In this document: piece by piece, positions 32,224 to 45,197 of the stretch
How positions within the stretch are numbered: the stretch's first letter is position 1
How the letters are laid out: each line of letters begins with the position of its first letter
Assembly: GCA_002077065.1 (NCBI GenBank)
Contig: NAJO01000020.1
Location: forward strand, 310,001 to 374,000
Source of the DNA: Cryoendolithus antarcticus
Taxonomy: Eukaryota; Ascomycota; Dothideomycetes; Cladosporiales; Cladosporiaceae
Length of the DNA: 64,000 bases
Direction of reading: 5' to 3'
Notes under the pieces: generated by a model
Seen by the model: only the letters and a program-made list of their open reading frames with translations
What the model was told of the DNA's origin: nothing
The model's database searches: none
Translations under genes and position numbers: made by a program

Positions 32224-33903
32224 TTATGCAGGGCGAGGAGTCTTGCCGCTTGAGGTGTCTGGCACGACGTCGAGATATTTGGGCGCCCATTTCTTGGCCC
32301 ATTGGCGGAGGACGATGGAGGCTGTGAGTCGAGCGTGTTAGCGAGCGCGTGATAGGAGTATGGGGAGGAAGAGGTGCAGCATACCCTTCATGAACTTCTT
32401 ACTAGCATACTTCTTGAAGAACGCATCGTGCATGACCGGGCCGGCGAGGTAGTCGATCATGAGCTTGAAGACGGGCATGATCTCATGCTCGGTGTAGCCG
32501 GCGTAGACGGCGAGAGTGGCATCCCACTCGCCGCGGTCAAGTGCGAGGCGGGCAAGGTACATCGCCGCGGCAGCGACGTGGCTGGGAGGGTACTTCAGGA
32601 AGCGATGGTCGAGACAGCCGATCTCAAGCAGGTACTTGCCAAGTGTGCGGGTTTGGATGTCGTAGTTGTCGGCTTTCGAGATACGGCGGAGAAAGTTCAT
32701 CGGGTTCGGGTAGGAGAGGTCGTAGTCGAGAGCACCAAGGACGAAGCGTTCGGCGCTGAGGATCTCGGCTTCGCTGAAGCCATCGTCGGCAACGTGCTTG
32801 AAGTTCTGGACGTGAGGTGACAAGACTTCTTCGTACTTCGAGGCGATGAACATAGCCGTGACGCCGACAAGCTGGAGGCGGTCGAGCTGTACGACCTTGT
32901 TGGAGAGGAAGCGGTCGATGATGTTGACCGCGAGGAAGAGCGTCTCAGGCAGTAATCTAAACCGCGTGTGCACCTCGAGCAGCCAGTCGACGAGGATGCC
33001 ACGCATCTTCCACTCCAGCTCGTTCTGGTTGTCCATGTAGTCAGGGTTGGGCATCGTGGCGATCTCAAGCTTCTGCATGTACTCGAAGATCTCGTGGACG
33101 TACTCTGCGACCATGAGCGGGTCGTCCATATCCTCAGAGTCCAGGTCCTTAGCCTCCTTCTTGAGCTCCTCGAGAGTTTGGTAGTCGAGGTCGAGGTCAT
33201 CGTCGATGATGAGTGAGCCTTTGGACGACAAGCTTGACCTTGACTTTACTTTCTTCTCGACCTCGACAGATACGCCGTTCTTTGGTGGTGGCACATTCTC
33301 TGATGCCTCATCATCGTCCTCAAGCGTGGCGATGGACTTGGACGACGAGACATTGCGCTTCTTGACGACGGGTCCACCGACACCAGACCCGCTTGCAGGT
33401 CGCTTGAGGTCCGATGAGGATGATGTGGAATTGGCTGGCTTCGAGCCAAGGACGGTCCGTGTTGATGTAGTACGCGACAGGGTTTGTGTTTTTTGAATGC
33501 CGGCAGGCTTTGCGGTAATCTTCGACGTCAATGTGGTCTTGCCCAGCACCTTCTTCACATCGGCAGTCTCCAGTGTCTCGTTCTTCGCAACATTGCTCAC
33601 GTCTCCGAGTGCAGCACGCTTGCGGGCGATGACGGCGCCATTCGAGGGTACAGTCGTGGCGCGTTTCGTTGCCAGTGCCTTCTTTGGTGGCTCGCCAGCC
33701 GTCGTCTCCAGAGCAGCCGCCTTCGCCCGCGTCAGGCGCGTTGTACCTACACTGACATTGTCCGCGTTCTCGTCTGTGATCGCCCGTCTGGCGACTCGTG
33801 CCTATGAGAGGATGTACATCAGTGACCTGAAACAAGCACGACGAGGCAGAAGACGGGCATGCTATTGAGTAACAGTGGTGAGTTGAGGACTTACCGGAGG
33901 CAT
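32224..33903 (-). CDS. nimE: G2/mitotic B-type cyclin
   Basis: Regulatory partner of Cdk1 for mitotic entry. Three exons: 33895-33903 (nine bases, Met-Pro-Pro), 32385-33801 and 32224-32321; 507 residues. A destruction box RAALGDVSN sits near residue 65, the APC/C degradation signal. The cyclin box begins DPLMVAEYVHEIFEYMQKLE and contains MRGILVDWLLEVHTRFRLLPETLFLAVNIIDRFL and VTAMFIASKYEEV; the second cyclin fold has YLLEIGCLDHRFLKYPPS and AAAAMYLARLAL. The last intron (32322-32384) joins KFMK to ASIVLRQWAKKW; without it the frame runs into intronic sequence and a different tail. The first intron (33802-33894) is 93 bases. The name follows the Aspergillus B-type cyclin and is by family. Confidence 0.93.
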
Positions 33904-34842
33904 GATGCGAGAGTCTTATGCTGGTGTAGAGGTATGCTTCCGAGTTCAAGGTAAGTACTGCTGTATGCTGCCAAGCCAGATGTTAGCAATGTTTTGGTGC
34001 GTGATACGCGACCCCGACGTGGTAGTGAGGACACACCAGAAGGGTAGACGAGTCCGTAGGCTGGTCACGTACTCTGAGAAGAGCAGTACGTGGTGGATGG
34101 TGGTGTAGGATGTCAACGAAGAGCCGATATCAACATCAACATGCACGCCTTCCCAATGCTGTGTAGGAGATGCTTCGCGTGTACTTAGCCTCTGGCACCG
34201 CAGCCTAAGGGTATCGAGAGGGTGATGAGGCCGCGTCGAGGTCGGGAGAGGGTACGGTGGAGGAGAGGAGGCGGTTGCTTGGTGGGGAGTGTTGAGCTGC
34301 TGCAGAGGCAGACCGGGCGTTTAGAGGTAGAGAAGTCGCTCGGGCCTCTTCCAGCTTCCGAAGCTTGGCGCGTTGATGTTTCGCGTGACGTCCACAACAA
34401 CCGGCGGAGGTGGAGTCGGGCCGGGAGATCGTTGATCGAGGGCGTCAAAGTCGTGATTTAGCGGCGACGCGCGACGGCGATGAGACTTTGATTGGATTAT
34501 TCACCAACTATTGGAGACGTGCAATGATAGGCATCAGTGAGCAGCCTTGACACTATCGCGACTTCGCGTGAGCTCTTGCTGTTAGAGTGACTTTCCGAGC
34601 TCGCAGTTGCCATATCAACATCGGGATGCGCGCCTGAGGCCGGCACCCGCAACCTGCCGCAACCTTGTCTGCCTTACCGGAAGAAGCCATCTCTCTCCCG
34701 AGCGCCGATATGAGTTGCTAGCATGGGCCGACGGTGGACTGTGGTGCAGACAGAGTGCTGCCATTGAGTCTCACAGAATCGTCCGAGTATCCTATTGCCT
34801 CTTGCGTAGGCAGTCAGCCCTAGTGGCTCCCTCACGTACACA
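33904..34842. promoter_or_regulatory. Divergent promoter of cyclin B and mitochondrial L2
   Basis: About 940 bases between start codons that point outward. The cyclin side probably has a long 5' leader. No family-like coding frame and no distinct element are seen. Confidence 0.35.
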
Positions 34843-36032
34843 ATGCTTCAACCCCGAATACCCTCAGTCTGCCGCCAATGTCGAGCCCTCCTCTCTTTCA
34901 CCACCCGCACATACGCCACAGCCACCGCCCAAGCGACCTATAAGCCCACCACCACCACCTCCACGCCCACAGCTACATCCTCAGATGCCCTCAGCACCGC
35001 CTCCGCCCGCCCCTCTGACCGCCGCGCCGGTGCCTTCCAGCTCAAGACCTACAAACCTCGAACCCCCGGTGTCCGCCACCTCAAACGTCCCATAAACGAC
35101 CATCTCTGGAAAGGCTCCCCCCACCGTGCTCTAACCTTCGCCAAAGTCGGACATGCCAAGGGTGGGCGAAATAATACTGGTCGCGTGACTGTCCGGCATC
35201 GAGGAGGTGGACACAGACGACGAGTGCGGACTGTGGACTTTATGCGGATGGAAGCTGGGAAGCACACGGTGGAGCGGATTGAGTATGATCCGAATCGGAG
35301 TGCTCATTTGGCTTTGCTTGAGAGAGTGAAGGGCGGGACGAAGAGCTATATCATTGCTGCTGAGGGTTTGAGGGCGGGGGATGTGGTGGAGAGTTTTCGC
35401 GCGGGGATCCCGATGAATTTGCTGGAGAGCATGGGCGGTGTTGTGGATCCGGGGATGCTGGCTGCGAAGACCGCGTTTCGGGGAAACTGCTTGCCGATGC
35501 ATATGATTCCTCTGGGGACGCAGGTGTTCAACGTGGGCAGTACGAAGGGGAAGGGTGCTGTGTTTTGTCGCAGCGCAGGAACTTATGCCACAGTCATTGC
35601 GAAGGAGGAGGTGGGTAGCAAGGTCATGGATGTCACTGTCAGGCTGCAGAGTGGGGAGGTGAGAAAGGTTGCTGCGGATGCGTGTGCAACAATCGGTGTT
35701 GCAAGTAACCCGCATCATCAATTTAGGCAACTGGGTAAGGCGGGTAGAAGTAGATGGCTGAACATCCGGCCAACGGTCAGAGGTCTGGCTATGAACGCTG
35801 CGGACCATCCGCACGGTGGTGGTAGGGGTAAGAGTAAGGGTAATGTGAATCCTGTGTCGATATGGGGCACTCCTGTAAGTTCCATTGCTAGGAAAGGGGG
35901 CCATGAGACTCATGCTGACTTTCTCGACAGGCCAAGGGAGGCTTCAAGACACGGAAGAAGCGCAACCCGAACCAGTACGTTGTGAAAGAGCGAGAGCGCA
36001 ACCAGGGCAAGAGGAGGACGCAGAAGAACTAA
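34843..36032 (+). CDS. RML2: Mitochondrial large-subunit ribosomal protein L2 (uL2m)
   Basis: Mitoribosome protein near the peptidyl-transferase centre. Two exons, 34843-35874 and 35931-36032 (56-base intron, GTAAGT/GACAG); 377 residues. The Arg/Thr/Ala-rich N-terminus (MLQPRIPSVCRQCRALL) is a mitochondrial presequence. Hallmarks of uL2: GHAKGGRNNTGRVTVRHRGG, ERIEYDPNRSAHLALL, HMIPLGTQVFNV, and the C-terminal RPTVRGLAMNAADHPHGGGRG whose His contributes to the ribosomal active centre; exon 2 supplies AKGGFKTRKKRNPNQYVVK. The Ser/Thr-rich spacer of about 45 residues after the presequence is unconserved. Confidence 0.95.
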
Positions 36033-36473
36033 CCACCGTTCGTGTGGCGTCTTTATTTAATGCAACACCCCAGTCTCCCGAGTCGTGTCCATACATCGAT
36101 AGCAATCGAAGTCCCTGGCTCGGTTTCAACAGGAGACAGCACTTGTCGACTTTTTACGTCCAGCGACACTCTTTTGTGTCAATGAAGCGACTTTTGGGAT
36201 GGTGGGTTGACGATGCAGGTGTGTGGAAAATCTACAGCTCGACTGTGTGGTCTCATCAGGTAAGCGTGAGCCTCTGCTGTTCTCTCATTGGTCCGTTCTA
36301 CTTCACATGCTGTATTTAACATAAATCAAGAAGGCCGCGAAGAGAGCATATCAAATCAGCAATATGGTCAGCAAACGTAGTTATACTACTCAACATGATC
36401 TGGGAACGATGTCGTCGACCGCATAGGATTTCAGTGCCAAGTACATGTAGCTGCAGGTTTACCTAAAAGCAAA
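36033..36473. other. Intergenic region upstream of the PLA2-like gene
   Basis: About 440 bases between two plus-strand genes; A/T-rich patches near 36300-36400 (for example TATTTAACATAAATCAAGAA). No coding frame is supported. Confidence 0.3.
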
Positions 36474-38739
36474 ATGACTTCGAGCAGGATGCAGATGCCC
36501 ATACGTCCCAGAGACGCAACGAATAACGATGTAGCGATTGAATATCCTCGAGCCAACGACTTCCATCGATCTGAGACATTCGAGCAGCAACAGCATGAAG
36601 AACAGATTCACGCCACGCAAAGCCGGGACGATGCAGGACACAGTGCCAAAGCGCATGGTGCTACGCAAACTGCCAACAGCACCACTGACTCAACGACAGA
36701 AAGCAAGGGCTTTCGCTCACGCATGCGAGGCTTCTACCAGAATGTCGTCAAGCCGGCTTTCCCGGAGGCTATACAGGATGTCAAGATCATGGGTGGACTT
36801 ACTGGCCTAGAGCACCGCGTCAAGAAAGATCTCAGTGACCCAAATGTCTTCCCGGAGGTCACTCATGTCGCTGAAGTCCGGCGAGGCAATAGCTTGTCAC
36901 CTGGCGAGCAGACATTCATTGAGTATCGCAAGACCCATGTCCGCGATCACTTCGCAGCTTACATCGGTGTCGATCCTGCGGAAGTAAATCCTCTCGACAT
37001 TCCGACCATCTCTTTTGGTGGTAGTGGTGGTGGCTTCCGCGCCATGCTCGGCATGCTAGCTTACAGCGAAGCCATGAAGCGGAGCGGTCTCTGGGATTGT
37101 CTGTCCTACGTTTCCGGCGTATCCGGCTCCTGCTGGTCCCTGGCAGCTTACTACACCTTCGGCAAAGCCAACATGGTAAATGTGATCGAACACTGCAAGA
37201 AGCGTTTCTCGCCGTTCCACCCACTGTCTGGCGAAGCTATCCGAACATTGCTGTCAGCACCAGGTGGTGCGCGAATGACGCTCGGTCCGGTGATCCAGAA
37301 GAGTTTCAGTGGGCTCGAGACCGTGGCCATGGACTTGTACTCCGTTTTCACGACTGGATGGATCTTTCTCGAACATGACCCAATCGAGAAACCCGGTTCG
37401 TCAGCTCATATGGAAGTCCCTGGCCTTCAGCATAGCTGGCACAAATGGTCTTCCGCCACAGCTCACACTTCCACGGGCGCCGAGCCACTTCCCATCCTAA
37501 CAGCCATCCGCCACGAACGACCCTGGAAAGACTGGTCCGACTCCGAACACCCTTTCGCCGAGCCCGACCACGCTTCCGGTGATCATGCAAATGCTGAAGA
37601 CGCGTGGTTTCAGTGGTACGAAATGACGCCTTATGAAGTCGGCTGCGAGGAGATCGAGGCTTGGGTGCCGACTTGGGGATTCGGGAGACCCTTCTCGGAG
37701 GGCAAGTCCACAATGCAGTTGCCGGAACAGAGTCTGGCGTTGTTGTTGGGGTTAGCGACGAGTGCGCCCGCGGGCCCGTTGACGAGCTATATTGCTACGA
37801 TTTCGAGGCAGCTCCCAACGGGTAGGCTTGATGAGAAGCGATTGTAGAGGAAGACCCGGATGCTGACAACTGCAGGCTTCCTGGGCAATTCAATCCATTC
37901 CATAGCCCACGCCGTTCAGCGTTTCTGGGGTAAGCAAGGCACGGAAGAATTCCAAAATCATCATCCGCTCCACGCCTGCAACGAGCACAACTTCATGTGA
38001 GTCACCTTTACCTCTCACCTTCTCCTGTTCGGCTCTAACATCAAGCAAGGTTCCATCACACGCCTGTCCAGCCCAAACAGCCCCGTCCTCCAGGCCTCGA
38101 GAACTCCCCTCGCATCCACCTTATAGACTCCGGCATGGACAACAATTGCCCTACCTTCGTGCTGCTTCGCCCAGAGCGAGAGGTTGATGTGGTTATCAAC
38201 ATGGACGCCTCCAGCGACGTGCAGAAAGACAGCTTCCCTGAGCGTGTGGACCAGATCGGCAGTCGAAGAGGCTTGAAGTTTGTGAGGAGGGAGGATGTGC
38301 AGCCGGGCGATGAGGCCAGAGAAGGAGGGAAGTTCAGAGGGATGTATGCGCAAATCTATGATGGGAGTTTGTGTGAGCGGCCGGCGACCTTAGTAAGTCT
38401 GTTAATCAGCATCAGGGGAAGAGGTAGAGTGCTGATCTCCAGCAGGTCGATTCCTACGGCCGCACCGTCACGAATCCGCCAGCGCCCGTTTGCACACGGC
38501 CTTGCACGATGGTGTACATGCCTTTGCTGCCCAACGAGAGAGCTGTGCCAGGCTTCGATCCGAGCACGGCGAAGTTCAGCGGGTCGTATAATCTCGTCTG
38601 GACGCCTGAACAAGTCGATACGCTAGTGAAGGTATGTCTGGCGAACTTCGAGGACGGCGAAGCGACTATCAAGCAGGCGTTGCGAGAAGCGTGGCAGCGC
38701 AAGAAGGCTGCAAGGGAGGTGGGAACGCCGTTGAGATGA
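36474..38739 (+). CDS. Cytosolic phospholipase A2 / lysophospholipase-type lipase
   Basis: Four exons: 36474-37821, 37876-37996, 38050-38392 and 38446-38739; 701 residues. It is a PLA2c-domain protein: oxyanion-hole region FGGSGGGFRAMLGMLAYSEA, nucleophile elbow SYVSGVSGSCWSLAAYY (GxSGS, catalytic Ser), and the dyad Asp in IHLIDSGMDNNCPTFVLLRP. In this family Ser and Asp hydrolyse the sn-2 or lysophospholipid ester. There is no signal peptide, unlike secreted fungal phospholipase B, so it should be intracellular. The first about 80 residues are Gln/His/Thr-rich and disordered. Exon 4 may start three bases upstream (CAGCAG acceptor, one extra Gln). It is convergent with the HAD gene, 107 bases apart. 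Confidence 0.88.
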
Positions 38740-38846
38740 TGCGAATCGATATGGGATGCTCTCAACTTTTGCGGGATTGAGCATGCGTTTATATCTATAG
38801 TCGGATGTATCATCTAGAGTCCGCGCAAATGCTGGAAAGGCGCAGT

Positions 38847-39699
38847 TCATGCTACCAGCCCATCAGCAATCCTGATACTCACCTTTCTCGTCTTCGCGTC
38901 CCATCTGTCGACCGTCACACTCTCCAGATCCCTCACAATCCAATCCGCCCCCACCTCCCTCAACTGCTCAGTCGTATGCGACGTAGCCACAGCAAGCACG
39001 CGATACCCCGCCGCCTTACCTGCTCTCACACCCGCAGGGGCATCCTCGAGCACCAGCACCTCCCTCCCATCCACATACTCCAACCCGAGCCGCTTCGCAC
39101 CAAGTCTATAGCACGCTGGATCTGGCTTACCCTTCGCTACATCTTCAGCGGATACCAGATGCTTGGGATGGGAGAGTTTCATCACGTCCAGCCAGCCCGT
39201 GACGAGGGGTTTCGTGCCAGACGTCACGATCGCCCAGGGCGCGGCGTGGCTTTCTAAGGAGGCGAGCAGCGCGCGGGAGCCGGGGACTGCAGTTGCAAGG
39301 TCGGCGTGCTCTTTGGGGATGCGGCCTTCGGCTGCACGAATGTCTGGGTATTGTCAAACTGGCAGTTCGTTTCGAAGCTCGAGGTAAATTCTCTACCAAA
39401 GTATGCACTTACATTCCCAATTCGCTTTCTCGGGGCAGAGGATGGATAAAACGTCTATGGAGCGTCGGCCGTGGGAGGTTTCGAGGATTACTGCTCGCCA
39501 TTAGGCATGGACTGTCAATTCCACGAGCGAGATCCAGCTCACCATCGCCATCGACGCCGATGTCCCGTCCGACGCCTTGCCAGTACTTTATGATGGCCGG
39601 TGTGGATTCGATGATCGTACCATCCATATCAAACAACAATGCTGCAAATTCGACCACTTCCGCTGGCGCTGAAAAATCGTTGTCTTCGTGATGCGGCAT
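38847..39699 (-). CDS. HAD-superfamily phosphatase (glycerol-3-phosphatase / 2-deoxyglucose-6-phosphatase type)
   Basis: Three exons: 39543-39699, 39413-39490 and 38847-39343, with 52- and 69-base introns; 243 residues, as in yeast Gpp1/Dog2. Motif I is LLFDMDGTIIES (nucleophile and acid Asp), motif II is AIVTSGTKPLV (Thr/Ser), the Lys is in AKGKPDPACYRLGAKRLGL, and motif IV is VLEDAPAGVRAGKAAGY. The cap is of the C1 type between motifs I and II. The family removes phosphate from small sugar or polyol phosphates; which one is not decidable here. The starting ATG at 39699 follows an open frame without another good ATG. Confidence 0.88.
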
Positions 39700-40315
39700 A
39701 GTTGATGCGCGTGATGGTGCAGAGGAAGACACAGGTTGGAACTGTACACGAGGAAATTGAATGAGGCTGGACGATGACAAGTAGCAAAGATACTTACACT
39801 CTCAAGGTCAAGGCTGGAGCTATTCGTGACCACCCACGTGGCGAGTAGACTTGATCCGCCGCAGCCCAACAAACTCGTTGCGTTTGCAATGACCGGTTTG
39901 AGGCTCGACTTTTCCGTCGTGGCGGCAGTCCTAATCCGGCATTACCGCCATGCGTGATATGCCTTTCGAGTGGCTTGCAAATCAAGAGGGCTTTGCAGGG
40001 GAAGGATGTAGTCCCAACTACCGGTGCTACAATTCCATAGGACAATCGCAGAGAGCACCATCGAATGCAACTTCATTTGACGATTAGCGAGACCAAGCTA
40101 AGTGAACATGCTCAAGGGATTTGATTGCTCGAAACACAGTATATCGCTTGCGTATATTACAGCTATATGCGATTCGCAGCGCTTATAATTTCAGGTATAT
40201 CGCCAGTCATATGTCTCATTACATTATTTCCCATCCTCCGGAAACCTTCACCAAGCCGACGCAGATCATTACCGGTCATCGATCCATCCCAGGCAAGCGT
40301 CAATGCCTTCGTACT
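39700..40315. other. Intergenic region between two minus-strand genes
   Basis: This is the promoter of the HAD gene and 3' flank of the homeobox gene. No coding frame is supported. Confidence 0.3.
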
Positions 40316-42855
40316 TCAAGTTGACCCTTCAGCGGGACTCACACTCCCCGCCGCGGCACTCGCAGCCTTCTTCTTCTCAAAGTCCCCTGGACCTTGGTTC
40401 GTGAACGTCCAATTCCTCAGTGGGCCACCCTCGAGACCAGTCCCCGCCCTTCTCGGCGAGGCAGCCCTCTTGATTTCTTCAGGCGGCTGATACTCGTGCA
40501 CGAACAGCTCTTGCTGTTTCTGCGGCTGCGGCTGCGGACTGGGCGAGTTGGAGATGGGGAAGGGATACTGCTGCATGCCCGACGGTGGCGTTTGACTGTG
40601 CAGGTGCGCTGGTGCGGTGGGATAGGGTTGTGGGTATGAGATGAAGGCGTTAGGTTGGTGAGGTGCGGGAAGGGCGAGGACGATTTGACCGGTGGTCGGG
40701 TCAAGGACCGGGATGCCGTAAGAGAAAGGGGCGTCAGAGGGAGTGAGGGTGAAATGTGGGTGATGGTTTTGCGGTTGCGGAGCTGGCTGCGGCGGTTGTT
40801 GAGGCTCCAATGTGACGGAGAAGGTGTGTTGCATTGCTTGTTGAGGTGGAGGAGGTTTGGTCTGGGGTTGAGGGGCGGCAGTAGCAAATGTTGTGGGGAA
40901 GGTCGACTGGGACGCCGGAGCGGATTGAGGTGGGGTGTTCTCGGTGATGACGTTGCTCCCAACTCGTCGGCGTGCGAACTGAGGCTGAGGTGGGTGGAGT
41001 GGTGTGTGAGGTGGCGACGTGACGACCTTGGACTCGCCTGGCTCGATGTTGCCAGCGTCAGGTGCGCTCCCGGCTACAGTCTGTCCTTGCGGGAAGTGAC
41101 GCAGCAGCTCCGGTCGGGGCATCTCCCGAGGCGACATGGGCGTGGGCGGTGCCAGCGTCGGGCCCGTTGGCAGCTGCATGTGTCGCATTGCTTTTGGCGA
41201 GTTCATAGCATCCTTGAAGGTGAAGTTGAGTGGCGACCGCTGCGCCGAGCTGGGAATTTGCTTCTGTATGCGGCTGCCCGTGACCGTATTATGCATTACA
41301 TTAGAAGACTTTATACGACGGACAGTAGGTCCAGGTGAGGCCACTTGTGGTGGCTGGGCTAAAGGAGCCGGTGAGCCCGGCTGGGAACCACTGTAAGACT
41401 GGCTGCGAAGCGACGCAAGACCGAGAGGCGCCGGTCTAGCACGTTGTCGCCGTGAAGCAAGACTTGAAGCTGGCGTTGGAGACTTGAACGTCGCATGCTG
41501 CTGTGGTACTGGTGTGTCAATGCCGACATGGCTCATCGATTGGGTGATCAGGTGAGTCTGTGCCTGATTCTGTGCATTGGCGTACATCTCATCGTTCGGC
41601 CATGCGAGCGGTTGCTCTGCTTGGTACAGGTGTTGTGAGCTCTGTCGTGCGTGTGCAGCTTGTTGGAACTGCTGCGAGAGCTGAGTAATGTCCACTGGAA
41701 CCGATTGGCCGGGCTGCCAGCGAGAGCTCGAGACAGGGACTCGAGAGACAGGCACCTGGGGCCGAGGGACTGTCATTGGCTTTGCAAAGTGCTCTTCATG
41801 ATTGGGGAGCGACATAGAGGAGCTGCGGCTGTCTGTCCAATCCGATCCGCTGGAAGGAAACCTGGCATGCTCCTGCATCATATGCGACGATGGGAAGCTC
41901 ATGGCTGAGCCTTCCGAGATAGTCGAAGGGACCGAGGAGTCGTGGCTCGTCATAGACATCGTGCCATGTACAGGGAAGGTGAAGACGTCCTGAACTTTTG
42001 GCTCGTTATGGCTTTGCTCCGAGAAGAAGCCGTTGAAAGAGTCAAACTCCACACCCAGACCACCGAATTCGCCCAGTCCCTCCGGCATTGCGATCTCATG
42101 CGATATACTCTGCGGCTGCGGCTGCGACATTGCATCGAACTGCTCCTGTGTCATTGTCCGCCTGTTCATCTCCTGTGGGCTATCAAACATGTCTCCATGT
42201 CCAGGTGGGCACAAAGAGTGCTGCTGCTGATATGCCTGTGCCGGCATAGATACCTGGGGGTGATATCGAACAAATGGCTCCTGGTAATAACCCTGCTGTG
42301 GTAGACCATGGACATTGACCTCATCCTCGGCACTTCGGTGGATCATTTCGTAGTACTCGGCAGGAGCGAACGCAGGCGAGGCGTCCGAATCTGAGCCGCT
42401 CATGCTGAAGCGATGACCTCCCGGCTGTACATTAAGCACATGAATGCTCCCACTCTGCTTCTTCGCGTCCTGCTTCGATTTTGCTCTCCGGTTTTGAAAC
42501 CAATTCTGCGGTCATGTCAGTATACAATACTGCGCTATGGACATGGCGATCTCCATACATTGACTTTATCCAAAGACACATTAAGCGAATCTGCGAATCC
42601 TTTCTTGACGCTCGTATTCGGCTTCGGCTGCGATTGGAAATGCGTCTCAAGTATGTCATGTTGCTCCTTTGTGAGACGCGGCTTGATGTCGCAAGGTAAT
42701 TGTCCGGTGCTCTGCGTGTTGTACATGTTGCCGTGCAAATCTGGCATGCTCGAGGCCATGCCCCGATCATAGTTCATGCTGTAGTGTTGCTCAAAGCCGC
42801 AGTTCCCATAGTCCTGCAGGTACTCTGGGTTCGAGTATCCATCACTGTACTCCAT
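40316..42855 (-). CDS. Homeobox transcription factor with long Pro/Gln-rich C-terminus
   Basis: Two exons, 42559-42855 and 40316-42505; 828 residues starting MEYSDGYSNPEYLQDYG. The homeodomain is at about residues 50-110: KPRLTKEQHDILETHFQSQP, then NTSVKKGFADSLNVSLDKV and the recognition helix VNNWFQNRRAKSKQ. The 53-base intron splits the homeodomain exactly before the recognition-helix NWFQNRR (AAT|GTATGG ... GCAG|AATTGG). The remaining about 715 residues are Ser/Pro/Gln-rich, with runs such as QQPPQPAPQPQ, and lack a second recognisable domain; in fungi such proteins regulate conidiation and hyphal development. A 2.3 kb gene-free region lies upstream, which fits a developmentally regulated gene but is not proof. 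Confidence 0.9.
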
Positions 42856-45197
42856 CGGATTCCTCGAGTCGCAACTCGATGGCCAAGTGCGTGCCAATGC
42901 TATCGGATGCTTGCACAGCAAAGCGAGTGTATTGTGGGCAAAGCCCTACTATCCAGTATGTCGCTCACAGCAGCGGCTCCAGCGGCTGGTATTCGGAAGT
43001 CGTCCACAAGACCAGTAATTCCCAGGCTGAGGCGCAATGTAAGCGAGTAACGTTGTGTGTGAGATTAGATCATAGATGAGTAAACGAGTGAAGTGTTAAG
43101 CGATTGTCAGCACCAAAGGTGCAAATGATACGGTGGTGGGATAGACGAACGAGCAATGGGGATATCGACGACGAGGAGGGAGGCGGATGAGACATGGGCA
43201 ATCGACGCTAGACATGCGCGAGTGGAGAGGACGAGGAAGAAAGGGAGCGGGACGGCGGCAAGGGTACGGAGGTACGGTAACAACAGTGCCATGCAGGCGA
43301 GCGGTTGATTAGGCTCTCGTCACAGCAGTCCAGCATTGCGGGAGCGGTGGGCCTCGGAAGCGAGAAAGATACTTGATAACCATGTACCGCATGGCCAGCG
43401 CGTCCAGACGGCACTTTTCCACTCGGTCATTCGGTCTGCGGGCGCGTTGTCAGCACATGGTCATGCGATAGCGAATCTTTGCCGCAATCGCTGAAAGGGC
43501 CGCCGTTTGTGCTGCGACGACTCGTGTGAGGGCGGGTGCTGGGAGGTAAAAATAGATTTGCAGAAGCTCTCTCCCCACCAGCGTCAGCCACAGCTGCACT
43601 ACACGACACTCCGTTTCCAACGAGATGACGGCCCGGTAGGCTCGCCGTTGACACCACCCGTGTAGAACTCGCGAGGTTGTGTCGTATGCTCGCGGCCATC
43701 AGCTGGGCGATGTTGCCACGCGATGGCTCTGCACGACGAGTGGTCCGTTGCGAGTGGCGTGGTACCGTACGTTGCTCCTCGAGCTGGGTTCCCTGCTGAA
43801 TCATAGCACGGTCGTACTATGAAGGCTATCGCGACAACACTTCGGCGAAACTCATCATCGCGGTAGACCAGTCTCGCCAAGTCCTCGCGGACAGGTCATC
43901 AGCATCTCGAAGCTGTGGCTTGCGAGACGATTCCACGCTGTCCGGGCTGTCAAACGGGCGGCGGCACCCCTTTCCTCATCACCGCATCATGTACGACTAC
44001 CGGACCTTCATAGGCTTGCGCAGGTGTCTCATGTGAAGGGTTAAGTTCCAACGTCGTTGCATCCACGCTGGCGCGTGGAAGGAGGCTCTGCAGGTGTTAC
44101 TATTCATACTCGCGTCGAGGCCGGCTGCAGATTGCGAGTGGTGAGTGGCTTGTACGCTCGCGATTACTTGACCAGCTGCTTCCCCGTCCACGAGAACGGC
44201 AACTATTCGATCGCGCGGGGAGGTCCTCGTCACAGGCCGTGCGTATGTCTCTCCTTCCACGGTACCTTGCCCAAGGGCCAAAGCATCCCGTGGAGCGCCC
44301 GACAAGAAATCGCCTATCTCCCCGTGCGCTCGGCTACCCACAAGCGCGTGTTAAAGGCTATTCGGAACGTAGTGTCGGGTTGCAGCGATGCCCATGTTGA
44401 GCGCCTGCCACGCGAGTCTAGCCAGCGTGATCACAGGAGTGCTGTTCATCTTTCTCTCAATCGACTGCGTGTGAGCCTTGGACTCGGCTCAGTCGCCAAG
44501 CAGATGCAATGCCGAACGTTAGTCACGCGCGAATGAAGAATCAAGATCGTCAGGCGCAGGAGCAGAGTGGGTTTTGGAAGTCTCCGCAACGGCACTGCAT
44601 TCCGTCTCCGCCTTTTCTAAACGTCCAGCGTGCAGGAAGACGTTATGCCGAGAGCACCAACGATCGCGAAGTCAGTTGTCTTCGGCAGCAACGCTGCGAT
44701 GGACCGGTGAAGGCATACCGGACCAGCTGAGAGAAGATCAGGTTGATGTTGACTTTATACTGTTTTCCATACATGAATCCGCGGCTGGGCGCATCGAGCG
44801 GGCGATGCCCGGCATTCACGGGAGTTTCGCAGTAGGATGCAATAGCTCGCAATGTAAGGACCTCCTGTGTCTTGATCATCATTATTCAGAGGCTGGTAGG
44901 CCGGTGTTCGGTTGCACGACGTGGAAGCAGACCTCTAAGCATGCAACTCAATCATTCGATGCAGACGCAGCACGTGCAGCTTTCTCGAGCAACTAGCGGT
45001 ACAGCCTTGCGTACGGCAAGCTCCTCAGCTTCAAAACATCCCCAGAGCGTGCACATACGCCGTACATCTGCAGTATTATGTCACCCTTTTCGTATGCGGG
45101 GCGCACCTACCTAGACTTGCCAGTAGCTATCACTTCACGTACGGTGAGCTTCGCCAAGATAAGAAGTGTGCTTGGACAGAGCCGCGTGTAGCATGCA
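42856..45197. promoter_or_regulatory. 2.3 kb gene-free region upstream of the homeobox gene
   Basis: It separates the homeobox gene (-) from the M61-like gene (+). I found no frame with family resemblance. It could contain a long 5' leader, an unannotated non-coding RNA or distal regulatory sites. Confidence 0.35.

Noticed and set aside
40655..41338. 227-codon plus-strand frame opposite the homeobox gene
   Set aside because: Arg/Gly-rich antisense shadow of a Pro/Gln-rich coding region.
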